Source: Pseudomonadota bacterium
Lineage (GTDB): Bacteria > Pseudomonadota > Alphaproteobacteria > Acetobacterales > Acetobacteraceae
DNA: 40,458 nucleotides
Direction of reading: 5' to 3'
Assembly: GCA_021826225.1 (NCBI GenBank)
Contig: JAKBAV010000009.1
Span: 1 to 40,458, forward strand
The notes beneath the pieces were generated by a model. The model had not been told where the DNA came from, did not search any database, and worked only from the letters and a program-made list of their open reading frames with translations. Within the stretch, counting starts at the first letter, position 1. Each line of letters begins with the position of its first letter. The translations under genes and the position numbers were made by a program. Below, piece after piece: positions 25,182 to 33,270 of the stretch.

Positions 25182-26527
25182 GGCGCGGCACCCGGCTCGG
25201 CCAGGGCGGCTTCAAGCGCGGCGAGGCTGGCGGCGAGGCCGCAGCCGGCATCGGCATCCTGGCGCAGCACCGCCTCCATGGCAGGGGCACGGCGCAGCGC
25301 TTCGTCAAGCAGCGCGTCGCGTCCGGGGGCGTAGGCGCCAAGGTCGATGATGTCCTGCTTCTCGGCGCGCCGCGCCCAGAGCGCGCGGAAGCGGGCGGCG
25401 AGGCGCAGATGCGCCGGGCTGACCAGTGCCGGCATCGGGCGGGAGAGCGAGGCGGTGATGTCGATTGGCGGGTAGATGGCGGCCTCGGTGAGCGCCCGGG
25501 AAAGCACGATATGGCCATCCAGCACCGAGCGCGCGGTATCGGCCACCGGATCGCCGACATGGTCGTCGCCTTCGACCAGCACGGTATAGATGGCGGTGAT
25601 GGAGCCCTGCGCGGCAGCGCCATTGCCGGCGCGCTCGACATAGGCGGCCAGCGCGCCGAACACCGAAGGCGGGTAGCCCTTGGTGGCGGGCGGCTCGCCG
25701 GCGGCCAGGCCGATCTCGCGCAGGCCCATGGCGAGGCGGGTGAGGCTGTCCACGACGAGCAGGACATGCTTGCCCTGGGCGCGGAAGAACTCGGCGGCAG
25801 CGGCGGCACGGTAAGCGCCATGGACGCGGCCCAGAGCGGTGTCATCAGCCGGCGAGGCGATGACCACGCTGCGCGGCCGGGCAGGCCCGATATGATCTTC
25901 GATGAACTCGCGAATTTCGCGGCCACGCTCGCCGATCATGCCGACGACCACGATATCGGCATCGGCATGGCGCGCGATCATGCCGAGCAGCGTGGTTTTG
26001 CCGACGCCCGAACCCGCGAACAGCCCGACGCGCATGCCCCGCCCGAAACTGGCCAGCGCGTTGATGGCGCGGATGCCGGTATCGAACGGTTGCGCGATGC
26101 GCTGCCGTGCCATCGGGTTGATGGCGATGCCGAGCAACGGCCAGGGCTGGGTGACATCGGGCGGTGCCAGGCCATCGAGCGGCCCACCCCGCGCATCGAG
26201 CACGCGGCCGAGCAGAGCATCCCCCATCAGCGGCGCCGGCGCGCGGCTTTCGACATGGATGCGCGCGCCGCGCACTACGCCGCGCGTGCCCTGTTCGGGC
26301 ATGACCAGCAGCGTGCCGGCCGCGAAACCGACGATTTCGGCGGGCAAAGCCGCGCCATGCTCCATTTCGATGAGGCAGCGCGCGCCGACCGGGGCGCGGA
26401 TGCCCGAAGCGTGCAACACCTCGCCATTGGAGCGCGTGATGCGGCCGAAGCGGCGTACCGGGTCTGTGGCCATGGCCTGGGCCACGCGCGCATGTGCCAG
26501 ATCGCGGATATGCCCGGTATCGATCAT
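25178..26527 (-). CDS. fliI: Flagellar export ATPase FliI
   Basis: F1-beta-like ATPase of 449 aa that powers flagellar protein export with FliH and FliJ. Walker A is AGSGVGKTT (171-179), GERGRE is at 199-204, and Walker B is HVLLVVDSLTR (254-264). The ERAGNGAAAQGSITAIYTVL region and the late ITASLSRPMPALV are conserved. It overlaps fliH and fliJ by 4 bp each, so the three export ATPase parts are coupled. Confidence 0.95.
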   Translation of the reverse strand: MIDTGHIRDLAHARVAQAMATDPVRRFGRITRSNGEVLHASGIRAPVGARCLIEMEHGAALPAEIVGFAAGTLLVMPEQGTRGVVRGARIHVESRAPAPLMGDALLGRVLDARGGPLDGLAPPDVTQPWPLLGIAINPMARQRIAQPFDTGIRAINALASFGRGMRVGLFAGSGVGKTTLLGMIARHADADIVVVGMIGERGREIREFIEDHIGPARPRSVVIASPADDTALGRVHGAYRAAAAAEFFRAQGKHVLLVVDSLTRLAMGLREIGLAAGEPPATKGYPPSVFGALAAYVERAGNGAAAQGSITAIYTVLVEGDDHVGDPVADTARSVLDGHIVLSRALTEAAIYPPIDITASLSRPMPALVSPAHLRLAARFRALWARRAEKQDIIDLGAYAPGRDALLDEALRRAPAMEAVLRQDADAGCGLAASLAALEAALAEPGAAP

Positions 26528-27228
26528 GCGCCCTCCGCCGCCAGGCCGAGTGCCGCGCGCATGGTCTCAAGCCGGCCCTGCAGCGTGGCGTCCCACTCGA
26601 CCTTGTCGACCGGATCGCCATCCGGGGTGACGATTTCCACCATCGCGCCGCCGGCTGTTATCGTTTCATCGGCCAGGAGCTGCGCCGTGCCGGGCGGTAT
26701 GGTACCGGCGATGAGCCGATGATCGGCGGGGTTGAGGCGCAGGCGCAGCATCTGGCGGGCACCGCGCTCGGCGGCGGCCTCATCGAGCAGCTTGGTGACG
26801 AGTCCGTGAAGCCCGTCCGCGCCGGCATCAGCGGCCGGGCTTATATTGCCGGCGAGCCCGCCTGGGCCGCTATGGCGGGCGAGCCCGCCGAGGCCGATAT
26901 GCCGGGCGAGCAGAAAGCCGAGTTCGACGGCAAGCTCGGCAAGCTCGCGCTCCTTCTGCGCCAGCGGCGCCATGAGCTGCGCCGCGGCCACGCCGAACGC
27001 GGCGATGGCGGAGCCGAGTGCGCCTTCAAGCGGGGCGAGCGCGGCGCGGGCGGCGGTCTCGCCGGCGGCGCGCGCCTCGGCCTCGGCGGCATCACGCAGT
27101 TTTGCTACTTCCTGGCGCACGTGGCGGGCAATCTCGGCATCCCGCGCGGCACTCTCGGCGGTATCCGGCGACAACACGTTCTGTACGAAAGCCTTGTTGC
27201 GGGCGTGCGAGATGGTGACGAAGCTCAT
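26524..27228 (-). CDS. fliH: FliH-like negative regulator/stator of the export ATPase
   Basis: A 234-aa protein with an N-terminal charged helix (RDAEIARHVRQEVAKLRDAA), a long central coiled coil and a C-terminal globular part (LRLRLNPADHRLIAG, GGAMVEIVTPDGDPVDKVEW) as in FliH, which dimerises and binds FliI. The start at 27228 overlaps the small membrane gene by 4 bp; the longer open frame to 27360 lies inside that gene. Residues about 101-126 contain a glycine-rich 9-residue tandem repeat (RHIGLGGLA, RHSGPGGLA, GNISPAADA) unusual for FliH and made by a 27-bp duplication. Confidence 0.85.
   Translation of the reverse strand: MSFVTISHARNKAFVQNVLSPDTAESAARDAEIARHVRQEVAKLRDAAEAEARAAGETAARAALAPLEGALGSAIAAFGVAAAQLMAPLAQKERELAELAVELGFLLARHIGLGGLARHSGPGGLAGNISPAADAGADGLHGLVTKLLDEAAAERGARQMLRLRLNPADHRLIAGTIPPGTAQLLADETITAGGAMVEIVTPDGDPVDKVEWDATLQGRLETMRAALGLAAEGA
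26844..26924 (-). repeat. 27-bp tandem repeat inside fliH
   Basis: Units at 26844-26870 and 26871-26897 share GGCGAGCCCGCC and differ at few bases; a third, more diverged unit follows at 26898-26924 (TATGCCGGGCGAGC). The period of 27 bp preserves the frame. Confidence 0.8.
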
Positions 27229-27479
27229 GATTCGGCGCCATCGTGGCGCATCGTGGTCAGCGCGCGGCCGAAAACGGCGCCGAACAAGCCGAGCAGCGGG
27301 CCACACAGCGCGAGGCCGGCGCGGGTGAGCAGCGCCACGGTGCAGGCACCGCAGAGCCACACGCCGATACTGGCCGGGCTCATCACCTCCGGCTCATGCG
27401 CGGCCGCCCAGGCGGTCATGGCCGCCAGAGTGAGCATGAACGGGCTGAGAATCTGTTTCGGCTTTGCTGGTTTTGCCAT
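27225..27479 (-). CDS. Small two-helix membrane protein in the flagellar operon
   Basis: I do not recognise this 84-aa protein. It begins MAKPAKPKQILSPFMLTLAA, a basic start followed by a first hydrophobic helix (about 12-28), then a second helix (about 36-62, IGVWLCGACTVALLTRAGLA), and ends in a charged tail. The ATG at 27479 is preferred over 27485 because AGGAG lies 6 nt ahead of it and directly abuts the other. It is locked between motB (9-bp gap) and fliH (4-bp overlap), so it is surely expressed with them. Stator support or export-gate anchoring are possible but unproven roles. Confidence 0.8.
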   Translation of the reverse strand: MAKPAKPKQILSPFMLTLAAMTAWAAAHEPEVMSPASIGVWLCGACTVALLTRAGLALCGPLLGLFGAVFGRALTTMRHDGAES

Positions 27480-27488
27480 CTGCATCTC

Positions 27489-28304
27489 CTATGGCTGCGC
27501 GGGGGCGGGGGCGTGCACCACGACGACGACCCGGCGGTTAGCCGCGCGGCCAAGGTCTGTGCTGTTATCAGCAACCGGTGCGAACTGGCCGAAGCCTTCG
27601 GCGGCGAGCTGACCGCCGGGCAGGCCGGCATTCGTAAAAAGCTGTACGACGCTGACCGAGCGCTCCGAGGAGAGCGACCAGTTGGAGGGAAACTGCGCCG
27701 TGGCGATGGGCTGGTTATCCGTATAGCCCTGCACGACGACCCTGAAATTCGCCGGGAGCTTGACCAGCCCGGCGGCAACCTGTTGCAGCAATGTCACCGC
27801 CTCGGGCTTCAGCGCCGCCTCGCCGGAGGGAAACAGCACCGAGGCGTCGAGCTGGATGGTGAGGGTGAGCGGTGCGTTGCTGATGGTGACCTGGTGCTTA
27901 TCGATCAGCGGCTGGAACAGGGCCGTTAGTTTCAGTTGCAGCGCCTGCAATGCCTGCATGGATTGCGCGAGCTGGTGTGCCACATCCTTCGGCAGCCTGG
28001 CGCCCGGCGCCTCGGCATGTTCGGGAATCGGCGAGGTGTGGTGCTGCAGCACGCCGCGCGAGCCCGAGGGGGTCTGCACCGTGATCGAGGGCGGGGTACC
28101 GTGAAATGCCTTGATGAAAGCCTGCGCGATTTCGTCTTCCTTGTGATGATTGCGCGTGGACGAGGCGTAGAGCACGACGAAGGTGGCGAGCAGCAGGGTA
28201 AGCAGATCGGCATAGGAAATGACCCAGCGCTCATGATTGGCATGACCTTCTGCATGAGGCTTTTTTTTGCCGCGCCGGGGCGGGGAATGCGGGGGGCTGG
28301 ACAT
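27489..28304 (-). CDS. motB: Flagellar motor stator protein MotB
   Basis: A 271-aa stator subunit. A basic cytoplasmic N-terminus is followed by one membrane helix, SYADLLTLLLATFVVLYASS, with the ion-binding Asp at D33. The C-terminal OmpA-like peptidoglycan-binding domain is clear (VVVQGYTDNQPIA, SLSSERSVSVVQLF, GRAANRRVVVVV). The ATG at 28304, 4 nt after the motA stop, is used; the open frame to 28544 lies inside motA. Confidence 0.93.
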   Translation of the reverse strand: MSSPPHSPPRRGKKKPHAEGHANHERWVISYADLLTLLLATFVVLYASSTRNHHKEDEIAQAFIKAFHGTPPSITVQTPSGSRGVLQHHTSPIPEHAEAPGARLPKDVAHQLAQSMQALQALQLKLTALFQPLIDKHQVTISNAPLTLTIQLDASVLFPSGEAALKPEAVTLLQQVAAGLVKLPANFRVVVQGYTDNQPIATAQFPSNWSLSSERSVSVVQLFTNAGLPGGQLAAEGFGQFAPVADNSTDLGRAANRRVVVVVHAPAPAQP

Positions 28305-28308
28305 GGGG

Positions 28309-29109
28309 CTACTCCGCCGGCTGCGCGGCGCCGGCCGGCTCGTCGCCGGTCTCGGGCTTAACAGGGGATTTTTTGGTCTCGAGGAAGCTTTGCAGATTCT
28401 GCCTGATAACGATGCCGGGCTTGCCTTCCGCCAGCAGCATGAAGCCCTGGATGACGACATGGCGCTCGCGCTCCAGCTCCTTGGCCAGATGTTTGAAGCG
28501 CGCGCCCAGCGGCAGGGCGATGAGGTTGGCGAAGCCGACACCATAGATGGTGGCGACGAAAGCGGTGGCGATACCTTGGCCCAGCTCCTCGGGATGGTCG
28601 AGCCGCATCATCACATGGATGAGACCGAGCACGGCGCCCATCACGCCGATGGTGGGGGAATAGCCGCCAAGCGCCTCCCAGACCTCGGCCGGGGCCATTT
28701 GCGTGCGGCCGGCATTTTCACCCATGATTTCGAGAATCGTCGCGAAATCATCGGGGCCGGTATTGTCGACGATCATCTGCAGGCCCTGCCTCTGGAAGGG
28801 ATCTGCAACGGTGGGGATGATGTTTTCCAGCGCGAGCGTGCCCTGGCTGCGCGCCAGGGTGGACCATTCCGCCACCTGCTCGATGAATTTAGGCAGATCG
28901 GTTTTGGGCGGTTTGGCGAGCCAGCCCAGCCCCTTCATGGCGGTTATCATTGGCCCCAGGCCGAAATGCACCAGCGAGGCCGAGAAGGCGCCGCACAACA
29001 CGATGATGACGGCGGTGACGCTGAACAGCGAGGATAGCGGATCGGAATCCGATATCGCGCCGCCGACGACGCAGAGTATGCCAAGGACGAGTCCGAGCAG
29101 GCTGGTCAT
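28309..29109 (-). CDS. motA: Flagellar motor stator protein MotA
   Basis: A 266-aa membrane protein forming the stator ion channel with MotB. It has two N-terminal helices (SLLGLVLGILCVVGGAIS and VTAVIIVLCGAFSASLVHFG), a charged cytoplasmic loop (RQGLQMIVDNTGPDD), then two more helices (SPTIGVMGAVLGLIHVM and ATAFVATIYGVGFANLIALP) with the conserved Pro and TM4 Gly/Ala pattern. It overlaps fliA by 4 bp. Whether it uses H+ or Na+ cannot be told here. Confidence 0.93.
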   Translation of the reverse strand: MTSLLGLVLGILCVVGGAISDSDPLSSLFSVTAVIIVLCGAFSASLVHFGLGPMITAMKGLGWLAKPPKTDLPKFIEQVAEWSTLARSQGTLALENIIPTVADPFQRQGLQMIVDNTGPDDFATILEIMGENAGRTQMAPAEVWEALGGYSPTIGVMGAVLGLIHVMMRLDHPEELGQGIATAFVATIYGVGFANLIALPLGARFKHLAKELERERHVVIQGFMLLAEGKPGIVIRQNLQSFLETKKSPVKPETGDEPAGAAQPAE

Positions 29110-29681
29110 GGCACCGTGTTTCCCTTATGCGCGGCGTTGATAGTGATGGCGAGACTCTCCAGCGCGCGCTTGCGCAGACGTGAGGCATAGCCTTCCGAAA
29201 CATCGAGGATCGCGGCGATTTCGCGGTTGTTCATGTCATCATAGAAATGCATGGCGAGAATCTGGTATTCCAGCCGTGGCAGGGTTTTCAGCGCGGCGAT
29301 GAGCAATATGCGATTATCGGCGCTGGTGAGCAGGCTGAGCGGGTCCTGCGGGGCGGTGCCGTTTTCGACCGCGGCATGGTCGACATCCTCGGGCTCGAAC
29401 AGAATATGGCCGCGCCGGCTGGCGCCTTCGCGGCGCAGCCCGTCGATCATCGCGCCACGGATGCGGCGGCTGGCGAAAGCCTGGAAGGTGACGCCGTGGC
29501 TGATATCGAAGCGCTGCATCGATTCCATCATGCCGATGGCCCCCCATTGCAGTAATTCATCCAGCTCCGCCCATGGCATTCTGGATTTTATGAGCAGCGC
29601 CATGCGCTTGACCCAGCCACCATAGAGCGTGGTGAGGGAGGCCACATCCGTGGCGGCGGCGGGGACGGAAATATCAGCCAT
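29106..29681 (-). CDS. fliA: Flagellar sigma factor FliA (sigma-28)
   Basis: A 191-aa sigma factor of the FliA group that drives late flagellar genes. Region 2 is in LDELLQWGAIGMMESMQRFD and VTFQAFASRRIRGAMIDGLR; region 4 is TLPRLEYQILAMHFYDDMNN then REIAAILDVSEGYASRLRKRAL with the DNA-binding helix-turn-helix. It is shorter than the usual 230-240 aa, mainly in the middle region-3 part. The ATG at 29681 overlaps flhA by 8 bp; the longer frame is inside flhA. FlgM in the same cluster is its expected inhibitor. Confidence 0.9.
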   Translation of the reverse strand: MADISVPAAATDVASLTTLYGGWVKRMALLIKSRMPWAELDELLQWGAIGMMESMQRFDISHGVTFQAFASRRIRGAMIDGLRREGASRRGHILFEPEDVDHAAVENGTAPQDPLSLLTSADNRILLIAALKTLPRLEYQILAMHFYDDMNNREIAAILDVSEGYASRLRKRALESLAITINAAHKGNTVP

Positions 29682-31767
29682 CCGCCACCCCTGGCTCGGC
29701 AGTCTGCACCACCTGCAGCGGCATCGTGTCGGGGATTTCCTCCAGCGCCACCACGGCGATGAGTCCGGCGGCGGCGCGCGCCACGGCACGGCGCAAAATG
29801 CCGGGCACGACCAGAACCGGCTTTATGCCGCGTGCCCGCATCGCCCGCGCCGCCGCCTCGGCCGCCTGGCGCAGATGCTGCGCGGTCTCCGCCTCGACCT
29901 CCGCACCTATGGCATTCTCCTTGGCGGTACGAAGGGATTTTCCGATAAGCTCTTCCAGGCGCGGCGGCAGAACGGCAACACGGAAAGCCGGGTCGGCGCC
30001 GGCAATCTGGCTGACAATGAAGCGGCCGAGCCGCAGGCGCACGGCGACGAGCAGTTTTTCCGCATCCTTGGCGCCGCCATCCGCCGCTTCCACCAGCGCT
30101 TCGGCGATACGCTCGAAATCGCGGATCGGCACTTCCTCAGCGAGCAGTCCCTGCAGCACCTGGCGTACCAGCCCCACGGAGAGGTTATTACGCAAATCCT
30201 CGGCCAAACGCGGCGTGGTTTCGGCGAGGCGCGAGAGCAGCCCCTCGACCTGCGGGCGGCCCAGCAATTCCGCGCCATGGCGCTTCAGAATTTCAGCGAA
30301 ATGCGTGGCCATGGCGGAAGGCGCGTCGACCACCGTGTAGCCAAGCTCTTCCGCCGCCGGAATGGCGCCCTGTGGCACCCATACAGCCGCCTGGCCAAAA
30401 GCCGGGTCTTTCACCGGGCGGCCGATGCTGAGTTTTTCCACCACCATCGGGCCTTCGATGGCGAGCCATTGCCCCGGCCATGCCTCGCCACCGCCAATCG
30501 GCGCGCCGCGCAGGGTGAAGCGATAGCCATGCGCCGGCAGATCCGAGGAATCGCGCACATGCACGGCGGGGACCAGAAACCCCATGGCGCGGCCATAGCG
30601 CTGGCGAACGGCGGTGAGGCGGTTGAGCAGGCGACCCTCGCCCTGGCCGACGAGTGGCGCCAGGCCGAAGCCGATATTCATGCCGAGCGGATCGACGCCT
30701 GTGACATCCACCAGGGAATCTGTCTTCACCTCATTGGCGGGAACCGGCACGGCATTGGCCGCCGCTTCCGGAGACGCCGCCAGCCGCGCCGCACGGTCGA
30801 GCCGCCAGGCGGCGGTGCCGAGCGCGCCGCCCAGCAGCAGGAAGGGAATATGCGCCATTTGCGGCACCAGCCCGATAGCCCCGGTAATGGCACCGGCAAT
30901 GGCCAGCGCCTGCGGGTATTTCGCGAGCTGGGATTTGATCTGCTCGCCGATATCCTCACCCGTGGCAACCCGCGTGACGACGAGGCCGGCGGCGATGGAG
31001 ATGGTGAGCGAGGGGATTTGCGCGGCCAGACCGTCACCCACCGTGAGCAGGGTGTAGGTCCGCGCGGCATCGGCCAGCGGCAGGCCGTATTGCAGCGTGC
31101 CGATGATAAGCCCGCCCAGCATGTTGACGAGCAGGATGATCATGGCGGCGACGACATCGCCGCGCACGAATTTGGATGCGCCATCCATGGCGCCGAAAAA
31201 ATCCGCCTCGCGGCGCAGATTATCACGACGACGCTCGGCGGCGGCGGGGGAGAGAAGCCCGGCATTGATCTCGGCATCGATCGCCATCTGCCGGCCGGGC
31301 AATGAGTCGAGCATGAAACGCGCCGAGACTTCCGCGACGCGGCTGGCGCCCTTGGTGACGACGACGAAATTGATGATGATGAGAATGAGAAAGATGATGC
31401 CGCCGACAACGTAATTGCCGCCGACCGCGAACTGGCCGAAGGATTCGATGACATGCCCGGCGGCTCCCGGGCCGGTATAGCCGTTGAGCAATATGGCCCG
31501 CGCGGTGGCCACGTTGAGCGCCAAGCGCATCAGGGTAGTGGCCAGCAGCACCGAGGGGAAGGAGGAGAATTCGGACGGGCTCGGGATGTAGAGCGAGGCA
31601 CCGAGGATGACCAGCCCCGCCGAGATGTTGAGCGCGAACAGAAACGAAATCGCCGCCGGCGGCAGCGGCACCACCAGCATCACCAGCACCAGCAGGATGA
31701 CGATGGGGCCCGAGAGCTGCGTGAAGCTCAGCGCACCGGGGCGTGGCAAGGCGAGCGCGTCAGCCAT
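29674..31767 (-). CDS. flhA: Flagellar export gate protein FlhA
   Basis: A 697-aa export gate component with the normal length. The first half has about eight membrane helices (PIVILLVLVMLVVPLPPAAI, LVILGASLYIPSPSEFSSFP) and the FHIPEP-type loop RVAEVSARFMLDSLPGRQMA then DAEINAGLLS; the C-terminal cytosolic ring begins around residue 340 and includes the late LARHGAELLGRPQ-like segment seen here as LKRHGAELLGRPQVEGLL. It overlaps fliQ and fliA by 8 bp each. Confidence 0.96.
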   Translation of the reverse strand: MADALALPRPGALSFTQLSGPIVILLVLVMLVVPLPPAAISFLFALNISAGLVILGASLYIPSPSEFSSFPSVLLATTLMRLALNVATARAILLNGYTGPGAAGHVIESFGQFAVGGNYVVGGIIFLILIIINFVVVTKGASRVAEVSARFMLDSLPGRQMAIDAEINAGLLSPAAAERRRDNLRREADFFGAMDGASKFVRGDVVAAMIILLVNMLGGLIIGTLQYGLPLADAARTYTLLTVGDGLAAQIPSLTISIAAGLVVTRVATGEDIGEQIKSQLAKYPQALAIAGAITGAIGLVPQMAHIPFLLLGGALGTAAWRLDRAARLAASPEAAANAVPVPANEVKTDSLVDVTGVDPLGMNIGFGLAPLVGQGEGRLLNRLTAVRQRYGRAMGFLVPAVHVRDSSDLPAHGYRFTLRGAPIGGGEAWPGQWLAIEGPMVVEKLSIGRPVKDPAFGQAAVWVPQGAIPAAEELGYTVVDAPSAMATHFAEILKRHGAELLGRPQVEGLLSRLAETTPRLAEDLRNNLSVGLVRQVLQGLLAEEVPIRDFERIAEALVEAADGGAKDAEKLLVAVRLRLGRFIVSQIAGADPAFRVAVLPPRLEELIGKSLRTAKENAIGAEVEAETAQHLRQAAEAAARAMRARGIKPVLVVPGILRRAVARAAAGLIAVVALEEIPDTMPLQVVQTAEPGVADG

Positions 31768-32023
31768 GCAGCAGGGCCGGAATGGCGTTGAACAGATCCA
31801 TGGCGTAAGTCTCGACGCCGCTCAGCATGAAGCCGCCCGCCGCGATGGTGAGCACGGCGATGCCGCCCAGCTTCAGCACGAAGGGAATAGACGCCTCGCG
31901 CACCTGCGTCGCGGTCTGCACCACCCCGACACCCAGCCCGATGGCGAGCATGAGCAGCAGGACGGGTCCCGCGAGCTGCGCGAAGGCGAACCAGGCGCCG
32001 GTGCTGATACTGGTCGCGCTCAC
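31760..32023 (-). CDS. fliQ: Flagellar export gate protein FliQ
   Basis: An 87-aa export gate subunit with two membrane helices (LAGPVLLLMLAIGLGVGVVQ and LKLGGIAVLTIAAGGFMLSG) around TATQVREASIPFV, matching the Q-T-Q-hairpin of FliQ. It lies between fliM-fliN (4-bp overlap) and flhA (8-bp overlap). The companions fliP and fliR, which form the gate with FliQ, are not in this window. Confidence 0.92.
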   Translation of the reverse strand: MSATSISTGAWFAFAQLAGPVLLLMLAIGLGVGVVQTATQVREASIPFVLKLGGIAVLTIAAGGFMLSGVETYAMDLFNAIPALLHG

Positions 32024-32379
32024 GCGACAGCTCCGGCTTCCGCCGCGGCATCCTCGGCCAGGCCTGTAACACGCACGCCGTAACGGTCATTGGCGACGGC
32101 CACGACCTCGCCATAGGCGAGCTTCTGGCCATTGGCGAAAATCACCAGCGGCTCACCGACCATCTGGTCGAGTGCGACGATCTGGCCATGGCGCAACGCC
32201 CGCAGATCCTTCACGGTGATCTGGGTACGGCCAAGCTCGACGGTAAGCGCCACCTGCACGCGGTCGAGCACGTTGCGCCCGGCTATGACGGGGGCGCCGC
32301 GCGGCTGCGGCTGGATGCGCTCCAGCTCCACGCGTTCCGGCTCCGCCAGTTTCTCGGCGCGGTCTTTCGGCTCGGTCAT
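32020..32379 (-). CDS. fliN: Possible separate FliN from an internal start
   Basis: An internal ATG at 32379 within the fusion gene is preceded by AAGGAG with 8-nt spacing and opens MTEPKDRAEKLAEPERVELE, a charged N-terminus like that of many FliN proteins, followed by the complete FliN SpoA domain (119 aa in all). Related type III secretion SctQ genes are known to make a short C-terminal product in this way. The signal is seen; its use is inferred. Confidence 0.55.
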   Translation of the reverse strand: MTEPKDRAEKLAEPERVELERIQPQPRGAPVIAGRNVLDRVQVALTVELGRTQITVKDLRALRHGQIVALDQMVGEPLVIFANGQKLAYGEVVAVANDRYGVRVTGLAEDAAAEAGAVA

Positions 32380-33270
32380 GTCGCCATCTCCTTGCGATTC
32401 CGATTTAACGCGGCAGCAGACATGACCGTCCGCCTGTCCGTAATCGGCACGAAATAAATCAACCTCGCCGGATACCGCGACGGCATCCGGCGCCACTGTG
32501 AAGGGCAGCACATCGCCCGGGCGCAGTTTTGTGAACAAGGCGAGTGGCACGCTGGCACGGGCGAGTTCGAAGCGGATATCCACCGGCGTGGTTTCGGCCA
32601 GCGTCTCGATGGCGACGGTCCAGCCGGCATCGGCGCCACGGCCGCCGAGCAGGCCGGATTGCGAGGCAACCTTGAGCTCCAGTGGCTCGAACCCGGCATA
32701 GGGCGCGATGAGCTTGATGGTGCCCGAGCCAAGCGCCGTTTCAAAAATACCGGTAACCGCGATCATCCAGTCCTGGCCATCGGCGATGGCGAGCATGCCG
32801 GTGGCGTTCTCATAGCCGATGGGCTTGAGGTCGAGCTGGATCAGCGGGTGCAGTGTTTCGGCAATGGTTTCAAGCGCGAGGTCGATCACCTGCTTGCCGA
32901 TCCTGGCTTCCAGGGCCGACAGCTCATAACGCTCAAACGGATGCGCCGTGTTGGCACCGCACATGGCATCGACCACCGCGCCGATGAGATCGCCATCGAT
33001 GGCGAGCAGCATGCGGCCACGCAGCGGCGCCAGCTCGCAAATACCGGCGAGCATGACCTCGGGCAGAGCCGACATGGCGGATTCATGGCTGATGACGTTG
33101 TTGATGCAGGATAACAACTGCACCGAATGGCGCATCTTCTGGAACAGGGAAAAGGCGATCTGGCGCATGAAACGATCCGACAACGTTTCCATAAGCACGG
33201 AACGCAGTTGCGGCGCGCGCATCGAATCGAGAAGGTCGAGCGATTCCGCATCGGGGTAGTCTTCAAGCAT
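32020..33270 (-). CDS. FliM-FliN fusion flagellar switch protein
   Basis: A 416-aa protein joining both C-ring switch parts. Residues 1-220 are the FliM middle domain (RQIAFSLFQKMRHSVQLL, LLAIDGDLIGAVVDAMCGAN, RYELSALEARIGKQVIDLAL). About 225-290 is a first SpoA domain (VPLALFTKLRPGDVLPFTVA). A charged linker follows, and 331-405 is a FliN-type SpoA domain (RVQVALTVELGRTQITVKDL, GEVVAVANDRYGVRVTGL). No FliM-type EIDALL CheY-binding motif is clear at the N-terminus; DAESLDLLDSM may be a degenerate form. The linker region contains AAGGAG 8 nt before ATG 32379, so FliN may also be made alone. It overlaps fliK by 8 bp and fliQ by 4 bp. Confidence 0.9.
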   Translation of the reverse strand: MLEDYPDAESLDLLDSMRAPQLRSVLMETLSDRFMRQIAFSLFQKMRHSVQLLSCINNVISHESAMSALPEVMLAGICELAPLRGRMLLAIDGDLIGAVVDAMCGANTAHPFERYELSALEARIGKQVIDLALETIAETLHPLIQLDLKPIGYENATGMLAIADGQDWMIAVTGIFETALGSGTIKLIAPYAGFEPLELKVASQSGLLGGRGADAGWTVAIETLAETTPVDIRFELARASVPLALFTKLRPGDVLPFTVAPDAVAVSGEVDLFRADYGQADGHVCCRVKSESQGDGDMTEPKDRAEKLAEPERVELERIQPQPRGAPVIAGRNVLDRVQVALTVELGRTQITVKDLRALRHGQIVALDQMVGEPLVIFANGQKLAYGEVVAVANDRYGVRVTGLAEDAAAEAGAVA

